Assembly: GCA_048158365.1 (NCBI GenBank)
Contig: JBLLNL010000011.1
Direction: 5' to 3' (one strand)
DNA: 64,000 nt
DNA from: Azoarcus_F sp048158365
Lineage (GTDB): Bacteria > Pseudomonadota > Gammaproteobacteria > Burkholderiales > Rhodocyclaceae
In this document: one piece after another, positions 9,572 through 16,852 of the stretch
Position numbering within the stretch: the first letter of the stretch is position 1
Layout of the letters: each line of letters begins with the position of its first letter
Notes under the pieces: generated by a model
What the model was told of the DNA's origin: nothing
What the model saw: only the letters and a program-made list of their open reading frames with translations
Database searches by the model: none
Program-made: the position numbers and the translations under genes

Positions 9572-10039
9572 TCAGCCCTTGACGGGTTTGGGCATCAGCA
9601 CGATGCGGGTGCCGGCGAGTCGATCATGCAGGAACTGGCGGTCCCGATCGACGAAGGCCCAGAGCAGACCGGCACCCAGGCACAGCACCGACGGCCATGC
9701 GAGCACGAAGCGCAGCAGCGCCAGCCCCGGGCCGAGCACACGCCCGTCGTCCGCACGCACCAGTCTCAGGCGCCATGTCTGCATCGCCAGCGTATGCCCG
9801 TGGCGCGTCCAGTACCACACGAAATAGGCGCCCAGCACACCGAACAGATGCAGCCACAACATCCACCCGGGCGGGGTGAAACTGGCATACAGACCGATGA
9901 CCACGTGAGGGAGCATGAAGGTCGGCGCAAGAATGCCGAGCGTGAGCAATGACTCGTACAGCAGGCTCGCAAGGCGCCGCCGGAATCCCGCGAGTTCGAC
10001 GACCGGGCGCAGCGCTTCAACCGCCTTGGGGTTCTTCAT
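9572..10039 (-). CDS. RDD family membrane protein
   Basis: The 155-residue protein opens with the RDD signature region (AGFRRRLASLLYESLL, with Arg and Glu at the usual places). Three hydrophobic segments follow, with the conserved TRHGHTLAMQTWRLRLV after the second and a final DRDRQFLHDRLAGTRIV, which is typical of the family. RDD proteins are small inner-membrane proteins of uncertain transport function. It is the last gene of a minus-strand group with a sigma factor, DUF3619 and DUF3106, a neighbourhood seen repeatedly in Betaproteobacteria. That suggests a shared regulon rather than a known pathway. Confidence 0.85.
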   Translation of the reverse strand: MKNPKAVEALRPVVELAGFRRRLASLLYESLLTLGILAPTFMLPHVVIGLYASFTPPGWMLWLHLFGVLGAYFVWYWTRHGHTLAMQTWRLRLVRADDGRVLGPGLALLRFVLAWPSVLCLGAGLLWAFVDRDRQFLHDRLAGTRIVLMPKPVKG

Positions 10040-10123
10040 GCGCAGACGCTGCCTTGTAGGTTGAAAAGCGCGGAGGATAGGCGGTCCGGGCCGGAAGGCG
10101 CAAGTCCGATAACCACCCGGCCA

Positions 10124-10522
10124 TCAGCGTTCGGGGCGACGTTGCTCCGGCGGCAAGGATCGATAGCGCTGCCACTCCTGTTGAAGACGCTCTCGCTGAT
10201 CGGACGGAATGTTGCGCAACGCGCGGTACTGGTCGCGCGCCCGCTGGCGCTGCTCCGGACTGAGCTCCGCCCATTCACGAAGCCTCGTGCGGATCCGGGC
10301 CTGCTCCTCGGGCGTAAGCCGCTCGAAACCTTCGACGGCTCCGATCCACTGCTGGCGTTGCGCTTCACTCATCCCTGGCCAATCGTTGGCCAGTGGCGCG
10401 AGCAGGCTGCGCTGGGCTTCGCCGAGCCGCGCCCAGCTGTCATCTGCCCGTGCGAACTGCACCGAGCCGGCCACGATCATGCATAGCATCAGAATCAGGA
10501 ACTTGAACCGCGCGCCAGCCAT
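10124..10522 (-). CDS. DUF3106 family exported protein
   Basis: The 132-residue product begins with a signal peptide (hydrophobic core FLILMLCMIVAGSVQF, then ARA-D as likely cleavage site). The mature part is almost entirely charged helices with repeated W-x(n)-PEQ/SEAQ-R patterns, such as LTPEEQARIRTRLREWAELS, as in DUF3106 periplasmic proteins. Function is unknown; the composition resembles Spy/CpxP-like periplasmic helical proteins, but this is only a resemblance. The start at 10522 overlaps the end of the DUF3619 gene by 28 bp, which argues for coupled expression. Confidence 0.8.
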   Translation of the reverse strand: MAGARFKFLILMLCMIVAGSVQFARADDSWARLGEAQRSLLAPLANDWPGMSEAQRQQWIGAVEGFERLTPEEQARIRTRLREWAELSPEQRQRARDQYRALRNIPSDQRERLQQEWQRYRSLPPEQRRPER

Positions 10523-10875
10523 ACCCTGAATTCCGGATCCAGATAAGCCTCGATCGGCAGATCGTCGATCAACAACGCGGCGTCGACCTGCTGCACCGCC
10601 TCGACCCTGGACAGCGTCGCCCAGTGATCGCCGATGATGAACACGCCGACCAGGGCCATCGCCAGCGCCACCGACCGAAGCTGCGGAAAAAGTGCCTGAC
10701 GCAGCCGCAAACCCAGGCCATTGCCGGTCAATCGCGCCACCAGTCCCTTCGGGCACTGCAACTCGAGTGCACGCGCGCGAGCCGAATACAGGCGCCGGAG
10801 GATGTCTTCATCGAGCTGCCGGGTCGACGCCGACAGGTGCTCCGCAACCTTCAGTCCGAATGCCATCTCATTCAT
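10495..10875 (-). CDS. DUF3619 family single-pass membrane protein
   Basis: It is 126 residues: a cytoplasmic N-terminal helix region (AEHLSASTRQLDEDILRRL), one membrane segment (about VALAMALVGVFIIGDHW), then an outside acidic tail containing VDAALLIDDLPIEAYLDPEF. The ATG at 10875 overlaps the sigma factor stop codon by four bases (ATGA), so translation is coupled. The topology, the size and the coupling to an ECF sigma factor are what one expects of an anti-sigma factor. No function is established for the family, so this role is an inference. Confidence 0.8.
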   Translation of the reverse strand: MNEMAFGLKVAEHLSASTRQLDEDILRRLYSARARALELQCPKGLVARLTGNGLGLRLRQALFPQLRSVALAMALVGVFIIGDHWATLSRVEAVQQVDAALLIDDLPIEAYLDPEFRVWLARGSSS

Positions 10876-11435
10876 AGTGAAATCCCCTTCGCCCTGAGCG
10901 CGGCGGCCAGCGTCTGTGTCGCCCGCGAGCAATGCGTCTTGACGCTGCCCTCCGAACAGCCCATCGCCGCAGCGGTCTCGGCGATGTCCATTTCCTCCCA
11001 GTAACGCATCAGGAAGGCCTCCCGTTGACGGGCGGGCAGGCGCCCGATCTCATGCTCGATCAGACCGAGCAGTCTCGACTGCTCGTGCAGTGTCTCCGGC
11101 GTCGGCGACTGCTCGGCAGAGGACTCGGAAGTCCACGCGTCGAGCGGGTCGTCGCCGTCGTCATGGTCGCGAACGAGGCTGGAAAAAAGACTGACCCACT
11201 TGTTCCGCACCTTCTGCCTGCGCAGCGAATCGGTGACGACATTGCGCAGAATGCGGTGAAAAAGCATCGGAAACTCCGCCGCAGGACGCGCGCCGTAACT
11301 GACCGACAACTTGATCATCGCGTCCTGCACCGCATCCAGCGCGGCATCCTCGTTTCTCAGCGAAAACATCGCCTGCCTGAATGCGCGCTTTTCGATGCCC
11401 TCGAGAAAAGCGGAGAGTTCCCCTCTGGAGGCCAG
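10872..11435 (-). CDS. ECF-type RNA polymerase sigma factor (predicted CTG start)
   Basis: The 187-residue product has sigma region 2 (LRNEDAALDAVQDAMIKL, FHRILRNVVTDSLRR) and region 4 (LPARQREAFLMRYWEEMDIAETAAAMGCSEGSVKTHCSRA). The first ATG is at 11369 and would remove the start of region 2. Conserved sequence (ELSAFLEGIEKRAFRQAMF) continues upstream up to a TAA at 11436-11438, so the only start that keeps it is the CTG codon at 11433-11435, with GAAGGA about nine bases before it. It overlaps the DUF3619 gene at its 3' end. Target promoters are unknown. Confidence 0.87.
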   Translation of the reverse strand: MASRGELSAFLEGIEKRAFRQAMFSLRNEDAALDAVQDAMIKLSVSYGARPAAEFPMLFHRILRNVVTDSLRRQKVRNKWVSLFSSLVRDHDDGDDPLDAWTSESSAEQSPTPETLHEQSRLLGLIEHEIGRLPARQREAFLMRYWEEMDIAETAAAMGCSEGSVKTHCSRATQTLAAALRAKGISL

Positions 11436-11481
11436 TTACTGTTGTCCTTCAAATGTCAGATCCCCGCTGGCAGGGTCAGCC

Positions 11482-11510
11482 TTGACCAAACGGCGTGCGA
11501 GCGGTAACGT
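11482..11510 (+). promoter_or_regulatory. Sigma-70 promoter candidate for ilvB
   Basis: TTGACC (11482-11487) and TAACGT (11505-11510) are separated by 17 bp. Transcription would start near 11517, about 30 bases before the ilvB ATG. No branched-chain-rich leader peptide or terminator hairpin lies between, so attenuation like that at leuA is not indicated. Confidence 0.5.
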
Positions 11511-11545
11511 TCGTCGTTTGCAATCTGTATGAGAGCGAGTACGCA

Positions 11546-13255
11546 ATGGTGCTGAGCGGAGCCGAAATTGTAGTCAGGTGCCTGCAGGAAGAAAAGGTTG
11601 AATACGTGTTCGGCTATCCGGGTGGTGCCGTGCTGTTCATCTACGACGCGCTCTTCAACCAGGAACAGGTTCGTCATGTGCTGGTTCGGCACGAGCAGGC
11701 GGCGGTGCATGCGGCCGACGGTTTCGCGCGCTCGACCGAAACGGTCGGCGTCGCCCTGGTGACATCCGGCCCGGGCGCGACCAACGCGGTCACCGGTATC
11801 GCCACCGCGTACTGCGACTCGATCCCGATGGTCATCATCTCTGGTCAGGTGCCCACCGCCGCGATCGGTCAGGATGCGTTCCAGGAGGTCGACACCGTCG
11901 GCATCACACGTCCGTGCGTGAAACACAACTTCCTGGTGCGCGACGTGAAGGACATCGCGTCGACGATGAAGAAGGCCTTCCATCTCGCCCGGACCGGCCG
12001 CCCCGGCCCGGTGCTGGTCGACATCCCCAAGGACGTGTCGATGCACAAATGCGAGTTCGACTACCCGCAATCGGTGCAGATGCGCTCGTACAACCCGGTG
12101 ATCAAGGGTCACCAGGGGCAGATCCGCAAGGCGGTGCAATTGCTGCTGGAAGCGCGTCGCCCGATGATCTACACCGGTGGTGGCGTGATCCTGTCGGACG
12201 CGTCCGAACAACTGACCCGCCTGACCCGCCTGCTCGGCTTCCCGATCACGAACACGCTGATGGGCCTCGGTGCCTATCCGGCGAGCGACCGTCAATATCT
12301 CGGCATGCCGGGCATGCATGGCACCTACGAAGCCAACATGTCGATGCATTTCTGCGACGTGCTGCTCGCGATCGGCGCGCGATTCGATGATCGCGTGATC
12401 GGCAACCCGGCACATTTCGCCGAGGAACCGCGCAAGATCATTCACATCGACATCGACCCGTCGTCGATTTCCAAGCGCGTCAAGGTCGATGTCCCCATCG
12501 TCGGCAACGTGCGCGACGTGCTCGAGGAGATGATTCGGCAGATCGAAGCCGCCGCCACCCGCCCGGATCCAGATTCACTGGGCACCTGGTGGAAGCAGGT
12601 CGAGGAATGGCGTCGTCGCGACTGCATGCAGTACAAGAACTCGGACGAGATCATCAAGCCGCAGTACGTCGTGCAGAAGCTGTGGGAAGTCACCGGTGGC
12701 GACGCCTTCGTGACCTCCGACGTGGGACAGCACCAGATGTGGGCGGCCCAGTACTACCGTTTCGACAAGCCGCGTCGCTGGCTGAACTCGGGCGGTCTCG
12801 GAACCATGGGTGTCGGCCTGCCCTATGCGATGGGCGCGCAGCTCGCGCACCCGGGCTCTCAGGTCGCGTGCATCACGGGCGAGGCGTCGATCCAGATGTG
12901 CATACAGGAACTGTCGACCTGCAAGCAGTTCCGTCTGCCGATCAAGATCTGCAACCTGAACAACCGCTATCTCGGCATGGTGCGGCAGTGGCAGCAGATC
13001 TTCCACGGCGCCCGCTACTCGGAGTCCTACATGGACTCCCTGCCCGACTTCGCCAAGCTGGCCGAATCCTACGGCCATGTCGGGCTGAAGATCGAAAGGC
13101 CGGGCGATGTAGAAGGTGCGTTGCGCGAAGCATTCGCCCGCAAGAACGATCTGGTGTTCCTGGACTTTCAGGTCGACCAGACCGAGAACGTGTATCCGAT
13201 GGTCCAGGGTGGCAAGGGTCTGACCGAAATGATCCTGTCGGCCGAGGACCTCTAA
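11546..13255 (+). CDS. ilvB: Acetolactate synthase, large (catalytic) subunit
   Basis: It is the TPP-dependent enzyme that condenses pyruvate with pyruvate or 2-oxobutyrate, the first common step of Val/Leu/Ile synthesis. The 569-residue chain shows the N-terminal domain VFGYPGGAVLFIYDAL, the catalytic Glu in VRHEQAAVHAADG, the FAD/central region and the C-terminal TPP domain GGLGTMGVGLPYAMGA. The TPP metal motif reads GEA (residues 445-447) followed by SIQMCIQELSTC, instead of the classical GDG. NNRYLGMVRQWQ follows as usual. ATG 11546 starts the conserved region. ilvN lies 145 bp downstream. Confidence 0.96.
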   Translation: MVLSGAEIVVRCLQEEKVEYVFGYPGGAVLFIYDALFNQEQVRHVLVRHEQAAVHAADGFARSTETVGVALVTSGPGATNAVTGIATAYCDSIPMVIISGQVPTAAIGQDAFQEVDTVGITRPCVKHNFLVRDVKDIASTMKKAFHLARTGRPGPVLVDIPKDVSMHKCEFDYPQSVQMRSYNPVIKGHQGQIRKAVQLLLEARRPMIYTGGGVILSDASEQLTRLTRLLGFPITNTLMGLGAYPASDRQYLGMPGMHGTYEANMSMHFCDVLLAIGARFDDRVIGNPAHFAEEPRKIIHIDIDPSSISKRVKVDVPIVGNVRDVLEEMIRQIEAAATRPDPDSLGTWWKQVEEWRRRDCMQYKNSDEIIKPQYVVQKLWEVTGGDAFVTSDVGQHQMWAAQYYRFDKPRRWLNSGGLGTMGVGLPYAMGAQLAHPGSQVACITGEASIQMCIQELSTCKQFRLPIKICNLNNRYLGMVRQWQQIFHGARYSESYMDSLPDFAKLAESYGHVGLKIERPGDVEGALREAFARKNDLVFLDFQVDQTENVYPMVQGGKGLTEMILSAEDL

Positions 13256-13269
13256 CCCCGCTTTCTTCT

Positions 13270-13302
13270 GCAGGCCGCGGCATGACGCTTGTCGCGGCCT
13301 GC
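13270..13302 (+). other. Hairpin in the ilvB-ilvN intercistronic gap
   Basis: GCAGGCCGCG (13270-13279) pairs perfectly with CGCGGCCTGC (13293-13302) around a 13-base loop. No T-tract follows, so it is more likely an RNA-stability or processing element than a full terminator between the two subunit genes. Confidence 0.45.
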
Positions 13303-13400
13303 GGCGGGCGCTCATCGCCGCCCGTCGCGGCGGTTGCCGGCCTTCGGCAATCCGCTCATGCAGGAACCGCGGTCCGCAACAAACCCTGTACGAGTACGCC

Positions 13401-13892
13401 ATGAGACACGTCATTTCCTTGCTGATCGAGAACGAGTCAGGTGCGCTGTCACGCGTGTCCGGCCTGTTTTCCGCACGCGGTTACAATATCGAGTCGTTGA
13501 CGGTGGCGCCGACCGAGGATACCTCGATGTCGCGCATGAGCATCGTCACCATCGGCTCGGACGACATCATCGAACAGATCTCGAAGCAACTGAACAAGCT
13601 GGTCGAAGTGATCAAGGTGGTCGACATCTCCGAATCGGCCCACATCGAACGCGAGCTGATGCTGGTCAAGGTCCGTGCGACCGGCAAGGATCGCGAGGAG
13701 ATGAAGCGCATGACCGAAATCTTCCGTGCGCGGATCATCGATGTCACCGACGCTTCCTATGTCATCGAACTCACCGGCAACCAGGCCAAGCTCGACGCCT
13801 TCATCGGCGCGATCGGCACCGAGCTCATTCTTGAAACCGTTCGTTCCGGTGTCTGCGGCGTCGGCCGGGGCGACCGGGTTCTGAAGATCTAG
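13401..13892 (+). CDS. ilvN: Acetolactate synthase, small (regulatory) subunit
   Basis: The 163-residue protein has an N-terminal ACT domain (HVISLLIENESGALSRVSGLFSARGYNIESL) that senses valine, and the C-terminal small-subunit domain (RELMLVKV, IVDVT-like RIIDVTDASYVIELTGN, RSGVCGVGRG). Together with the preceding large subunit it forms the feedback-inhibited holoenzyme. The length matches IlvH-type small subunits. ilvC follows 63 bp downstream on the same strand. Confidence 0.96.
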   Translation: MRHVISLLIENESGALSRVSGLFSARGYNIESLTVAPTEDTSMSRMSIVTIGSDDIIEQISKQLNKLVEVIKVVDISESAHIERELMLVKVRATGKDREEMKRMTEIFRARIIDVTDASYVIELTGNQAKLDAFIGAIGTELILETVRSGVCGVGRGDRVLKI

Positions 13893-13955
13893 CGGTAGCC
13901 TTCGATCCGACGGGCGACCCTAGCCAATAACCACTCCATCCAAACGAGGACACAC

Positions 13956-14972
13956 ATGAAAGTCTATTACGACAAGGACGCCGATCTGTCCCTGATCAAG
14001 GGCAAGACGGTCACCATCGTCGGCTACGGCTCGCAGGGCCACGCCCACGCTCAGAACCTGAACGAATCCGGCGTCAAGGTCACTGTTGGCCTGCGCAAGG
14101 ACGGCTCGTCCTGGAACAAGGCCAAGAGCGCCGGCCTCAAGGTCGAAGAGATCGGCAAGGCAGTCAAGGGCGCGGACGTCGTCATGATCCTGTTGCCGGA
14201 CGAGAACATCCCGCAGGTGTATAAGCAAGAGGTCGAGCCCAACATCAAGAACGGCGCAGTGCTGGCCTTTGCCCACGGGTTCAACGTGCATTACAACCAG
14301 GTCGTGCCACGCGACGACCTCGACGTGATCATGATCGCCCCCAAGGGTCCGGGCCATACCGTCCGCTCCGAATACCTGAAGGGTGGCGGCGTGCCGACCC
14401 TGATCGCGGTCCATCAGGACAAGTCCGGCAAGGCACGCGACATCGCGCTGTCCTATGCCGCGGCCAACGGTGGCACCAAGGGCGGCGTGATCGAGACCAA
14501 CTTCCGTGAGGAGACCGAGACCGACCTTTTCGGCGAGCAGGCCGTGTTGTGCGGCGGCGCGGTCGAACTGGTCAAGATGGGCTTCGAGACCCTGACCGAA
14601 GCCGGCTACGCGCCGGAAATGGCCTACTTCGAATGCCTGCACGAGTTGAAGCTGATCGTCGACCTGATGTACGAGGGCGGCATCGCCAACATGAACTACT
14701 CGATCTCGAACAATGCCGAGTACGGCGAGTACGTGACCGGCCCGGAAGTGATCAACGAAAGCTGCCGCGACGCGATGCGGGTCGCCCTGAAGCGCATCCA
14801 GAGCGGTGAATACGCGAAGCAGTTCATCCAGGAAGGCAGGACCAACTACCCGTCCATGACCGCGCGCCGTCGTCTGAACGCGGCCCACGACATCGAGATC
14901 GTCGGTGCCAAGCTGCGCGACATGATGCCCTGGATCAGCAAGAACAAGCTGGTCGATCAGTCCAAGAACTGA
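13956..14972 (+). CDS. ilvC: Ketol-acid reductoisomerase (class I)
   Basis: The second step of branched-chain amino acid synthesis: isomerisation and NADPH-dependent reduction of acetolactate. The 338-residue length is the short class I form. The Rossmann motif VGYGSQGHAHAQNLNESG lies at residues 22-39 and the phosphate-binding loop includes RKDGSSW, consistent with NADPH. Metal ligands sit in the ETETDLFGEQAVLCGG and LKLIVDLMYEGG segments. AACGAGGA precedes the ATG. Confidence 0.97.
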   Translation: MKVYYDKDADLSLIKGKTVTIVGYGSQGHAHAQNLNESGVKVTVGLRKDGSSWNKAKSAGLKVEEIGKAVKGADVVMILLPDENIPQVYKQEVEPNIKNGAVLAFAHGFNVHYNQVVPRDDLDVIMIAPKGPGHTVRSEYLKGGGVPTLIAVHQDKSGKARDIALSYAAANGGTKGGVIETNFREETETDLFGEQAVLCGGAVELVKMGFETLTEAGYAPEMAYFECLHELKLIVDLMYEGGIANMNYSISNNAEYGEYVTGPEVINESCRDAMRVALKRIQSGEYAKQFIQEGRTNYPSMTARRRLNAAHDIEIVGAKLRDMMPWISKNKLVDQSKN

Positions 14973-15003
14973 GCTCGCTCGGCGCCCCGTTCGCGCCTCG
15001 TGC

Positions 15004-15040
15004 CGCTCCCACAGAGGTGTTCGCACACCGGGTGGGAGCG
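15004..15040 (+). other. Compound hairpin after ilvC
   Basis: CGCTCCCAC (15004-15012) pairs with GTGGGAGCG (15032-15040), and the loop holds a second stem GGTGT/ACACC closed by TCGC. It starts 31 bp after the ilvC stop and may mark the transcript end or stabilise the 3' end. No T-run follows. Confidence 0.45.
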
Positions 15041-15180
15041 CAGCAAGACGCCAGGCGGCGCCTGAACCAGGCTTGCACCGTATCCGTGGCTCGCACCGCT
15101 TCCAGGCCTGGACATGCGGTGCGCAATCGCCTGGGCCGCGAGATCCACCGCGGCGGACGAATACGCCGCTGCGCATGCGG

Positions 15181-15186
15181 TAGAAT
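15181..15186 (+). promoter_or_regulatory. -10 element (TAGAAT) almost abutting the pssA start
   Basis: TAGAAT ends seven bases before the ATG at 15193, so a transcript started from it would begin at or next to the start codon. No ribosome site is visible before this ATG and no convincing -35 box was found. Alternatively the true start is a downstream in-frame ATG at 15220 or 15232. Confidence 0.45.
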
Positions 15187-15192
15187 CCCGGC

Positions 15193-16002
15193 ATGAGTAA
15201 AGAACGTGTAGACCGAAGGATGCCTGCCCCGATGTCCCCGGAGAAGCGCCATCGGGGCATCTACATTCTTCCCAACCTGTTCACCACCGCGGCGCTGTTC
15301 GCCGGTTTCTACGCCATCGTGCAGGCCATGCACGGCCGTTTCGAATACGCCGCGGTCGCGATCTTCGTTGCGATGGTGCTCGACGGACTCGACGGGCGCG
15401 TCGCCCGCCTGACCAACACGCAGAGCGAGTTCGGCGCCGAGTACGATTCGCTGTCCGACATGGTGTCCTTCGGCGTGGCCCCGGCACTGGTGATGTACGA
15501 ATGGGCCCTCAAGGATCTCGGTAAGCTCGGCTGGGTGGCGGCCTTCATCTTCTGCGCCGGCGCGGCATTGCGACTGGCCCGCTTCAACACCAACATCGCG
15601 ACGGTGGACAAACGCTTCTTCCAGGGACTGCCCAGTCCGGCCGCCGCGGCCCTGGTGGGAGGCATGGTGTGGGTCGTCATCGATAACGGCATCACCGGCG
15701 AGGAGGTCAGCTGGCTCGCATTGTTCCTGACCATCTTTGCCGGACTGTCCATGGTCAGCAACGTGCTGTTCTGGAGCGGCAAGGACATCAATCTGCGCAA
15801 GAGCGTGCCCTTCTTCGTCGTGATCGCAGTCGTGCTCGCCTTTGCGCTCGTATCGAGTTATCCACCGGGCGTTCTGTTCGCGCTGTTCCTGGCCTATGCT
15901 CTGTCAGGCTACGTCATTCTCGTCTGGCGCTGGTTGAGACGCAGGCGTTCCGGGCCACCTCAAGGCCCGCCGCCGTCGTCCGGCACCGAAGGCGAGACCT
16001 GA
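15193..16002 (+). CDS. pssA: CDP-diacylglycerol-serine O-phosphatidyltransferase
   Basis: It makes phosphatidylserine, precursor of phosphatidylethanolamine, in the inner membrane. The CDP-alcohol phosphotransferase motif D-G-x2-A-R-x8-G-x3-D-x3-D is complete: DGRVARL then EFGAEYDSLSD, near residues 70-92. Several hydrophobic segments surround it, and the C-terminal tail is basic and proline-rich. The 269-residue length fits the Bacillus-type (integral membrane) PssA. It lies 220 bp downstream of ilvC, the usual order in Betaproteobacteria, although the psd gene often found beside it is absent here. Confidence 0.93.
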   Translation: MSKERVDRRMPAPMSPEKRHRGIYILPNLFTTAALFAGFYAIVQAMHGRFEYAAVAIFVAMVLDGLDGRVARLTNTQSEFGAEYDSLSDMVSFGVAPALVMYEWALKDLGKLGWVAAFIFCAGAALRLARFNTNIATVDKRFFQGLPSPAAAALVGGMVWVVIDNGITGEEVSWLALFLTIFAGLSMVSNVLFWSGKDINLRKSVPFFVVIAVVLAFALVSSYPPGVLFALFLAYALSGYVILVWRWLRRRRSGPPQGPPPSSGTEGET

Positions 16003-16022
16003 ACCAGCGATACGGCGAAGGC

Positions 16023-16754
16023 ATGCGTCTGCTCGTCATCGAGGACAACCGCGACATCCTCACCAATCTCACCGACTATCTGGAGCTCAAGGGCTACACG
16101 GTCGATTGCGCACGAGACGGCCTGAGCGGCCTGCATCTTGCGGCCACCGGCGATTACGACCTGATCGTGCTCGACGTGATGCTACCCGGCATGGACGGTT
16201 TCACGCTGTGCAGAAAGCTGCGCGAGGGCGAGCGCAGTACGATCCCGGTGATCATGCTGACCGCACGTGATGCGCTCGATGACCGGCTCGACGGGTTCGG
16301 CGCCGGCGCCGATGACTATCTGACCAAACCGTTCGCAATGTCCGAACTGGCGGCGCGGATCGAGGCGATCCTGAAGCGCAGCCGCGGCGGCGGCAAACGC
16401 ATGCTGGCGGTGGGCGACCTGAGCTACGACCTGGACACGCTCGAGATCAGGCGTACCGGGCGGACGATCAACGTGAGTCCGATCGGGCTGAAGCTCCTCG
16501 CCATCCTGATGCAGAAGAGCCCTGCGGTCGTTCGCCGGGAAGCGCTCGAGCACGAACTGTGGGGCGAGGACCCGCCCGACAGCGACAGTCTGCGAAGCCA
16601 TATCCACGCGCTGCGCCAACAGATCGACAAGGGATTCTCCCAGCCTCTCCTGCACACGGTACGTGGCGTAGGCTATCGGCTCGCGGCGGACCCGGCTCTC
16701 GCTCACGCGTCCCGGCGCACGAACCCGGTGCCCGATGGGCAGCGCGAGCCGTGA
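16023..16754 (+). CDS. Response regulator, OmpR family
   Basis: The 243-residue protein has a receiver domain (acidic pocket E7/D8, phosphoacceptor D51 in LIVLDVMLPGMDG, conserved Lys in LTKPF) and a C-terminal winged-helix DNA-binding domain (ISPIGLKLL-like region, RREALEHELWG, DSLRSHIHALRQQID, VRGVGYRL). It is the DNA-binding partner of the kinase encoded 98 bp downstream. It begins 20 bp after pssA and could share its transcript. The signal and targets are unknown. Confidence 0.93.
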   Translation: MRLLVIEDNRDILTNLTDYLELKGYTVDCARDGLSGLHLAATGDYDLIVLDVMLPGMDGFTLCRKLREGERSTIPVIMLTARDALDDRLDGFGAGADDYLTKPFAMSELAARIEAILKRSRGGGKRMLAVGDLSYDLDTLEIRRTGRTINVSPIGLKLLAILMQKSPAVVRREALEHELWGEDPPDSDSLRSHIHALRQQIDKGFSQPLLHTVRGVGYRLAADPALAHASRRTNPVPDGQREP

Positions 16755-16852
16755 GCCTGGGTTCGGATGGCTGCACAATCCTGCCGACGTTGCGGGCGTG
16801 CGCGATCGGCACAGTCCGGTGACACCCTGCCGCGGGTCGATCGGGTGCTGAC

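Noticed and set aside
11436..11545. Leader peptide for ilvB attenuation
   Set aside because: No short ORF rich in Ile, Leu and Val and no terminator hairpin is present before ilvB.
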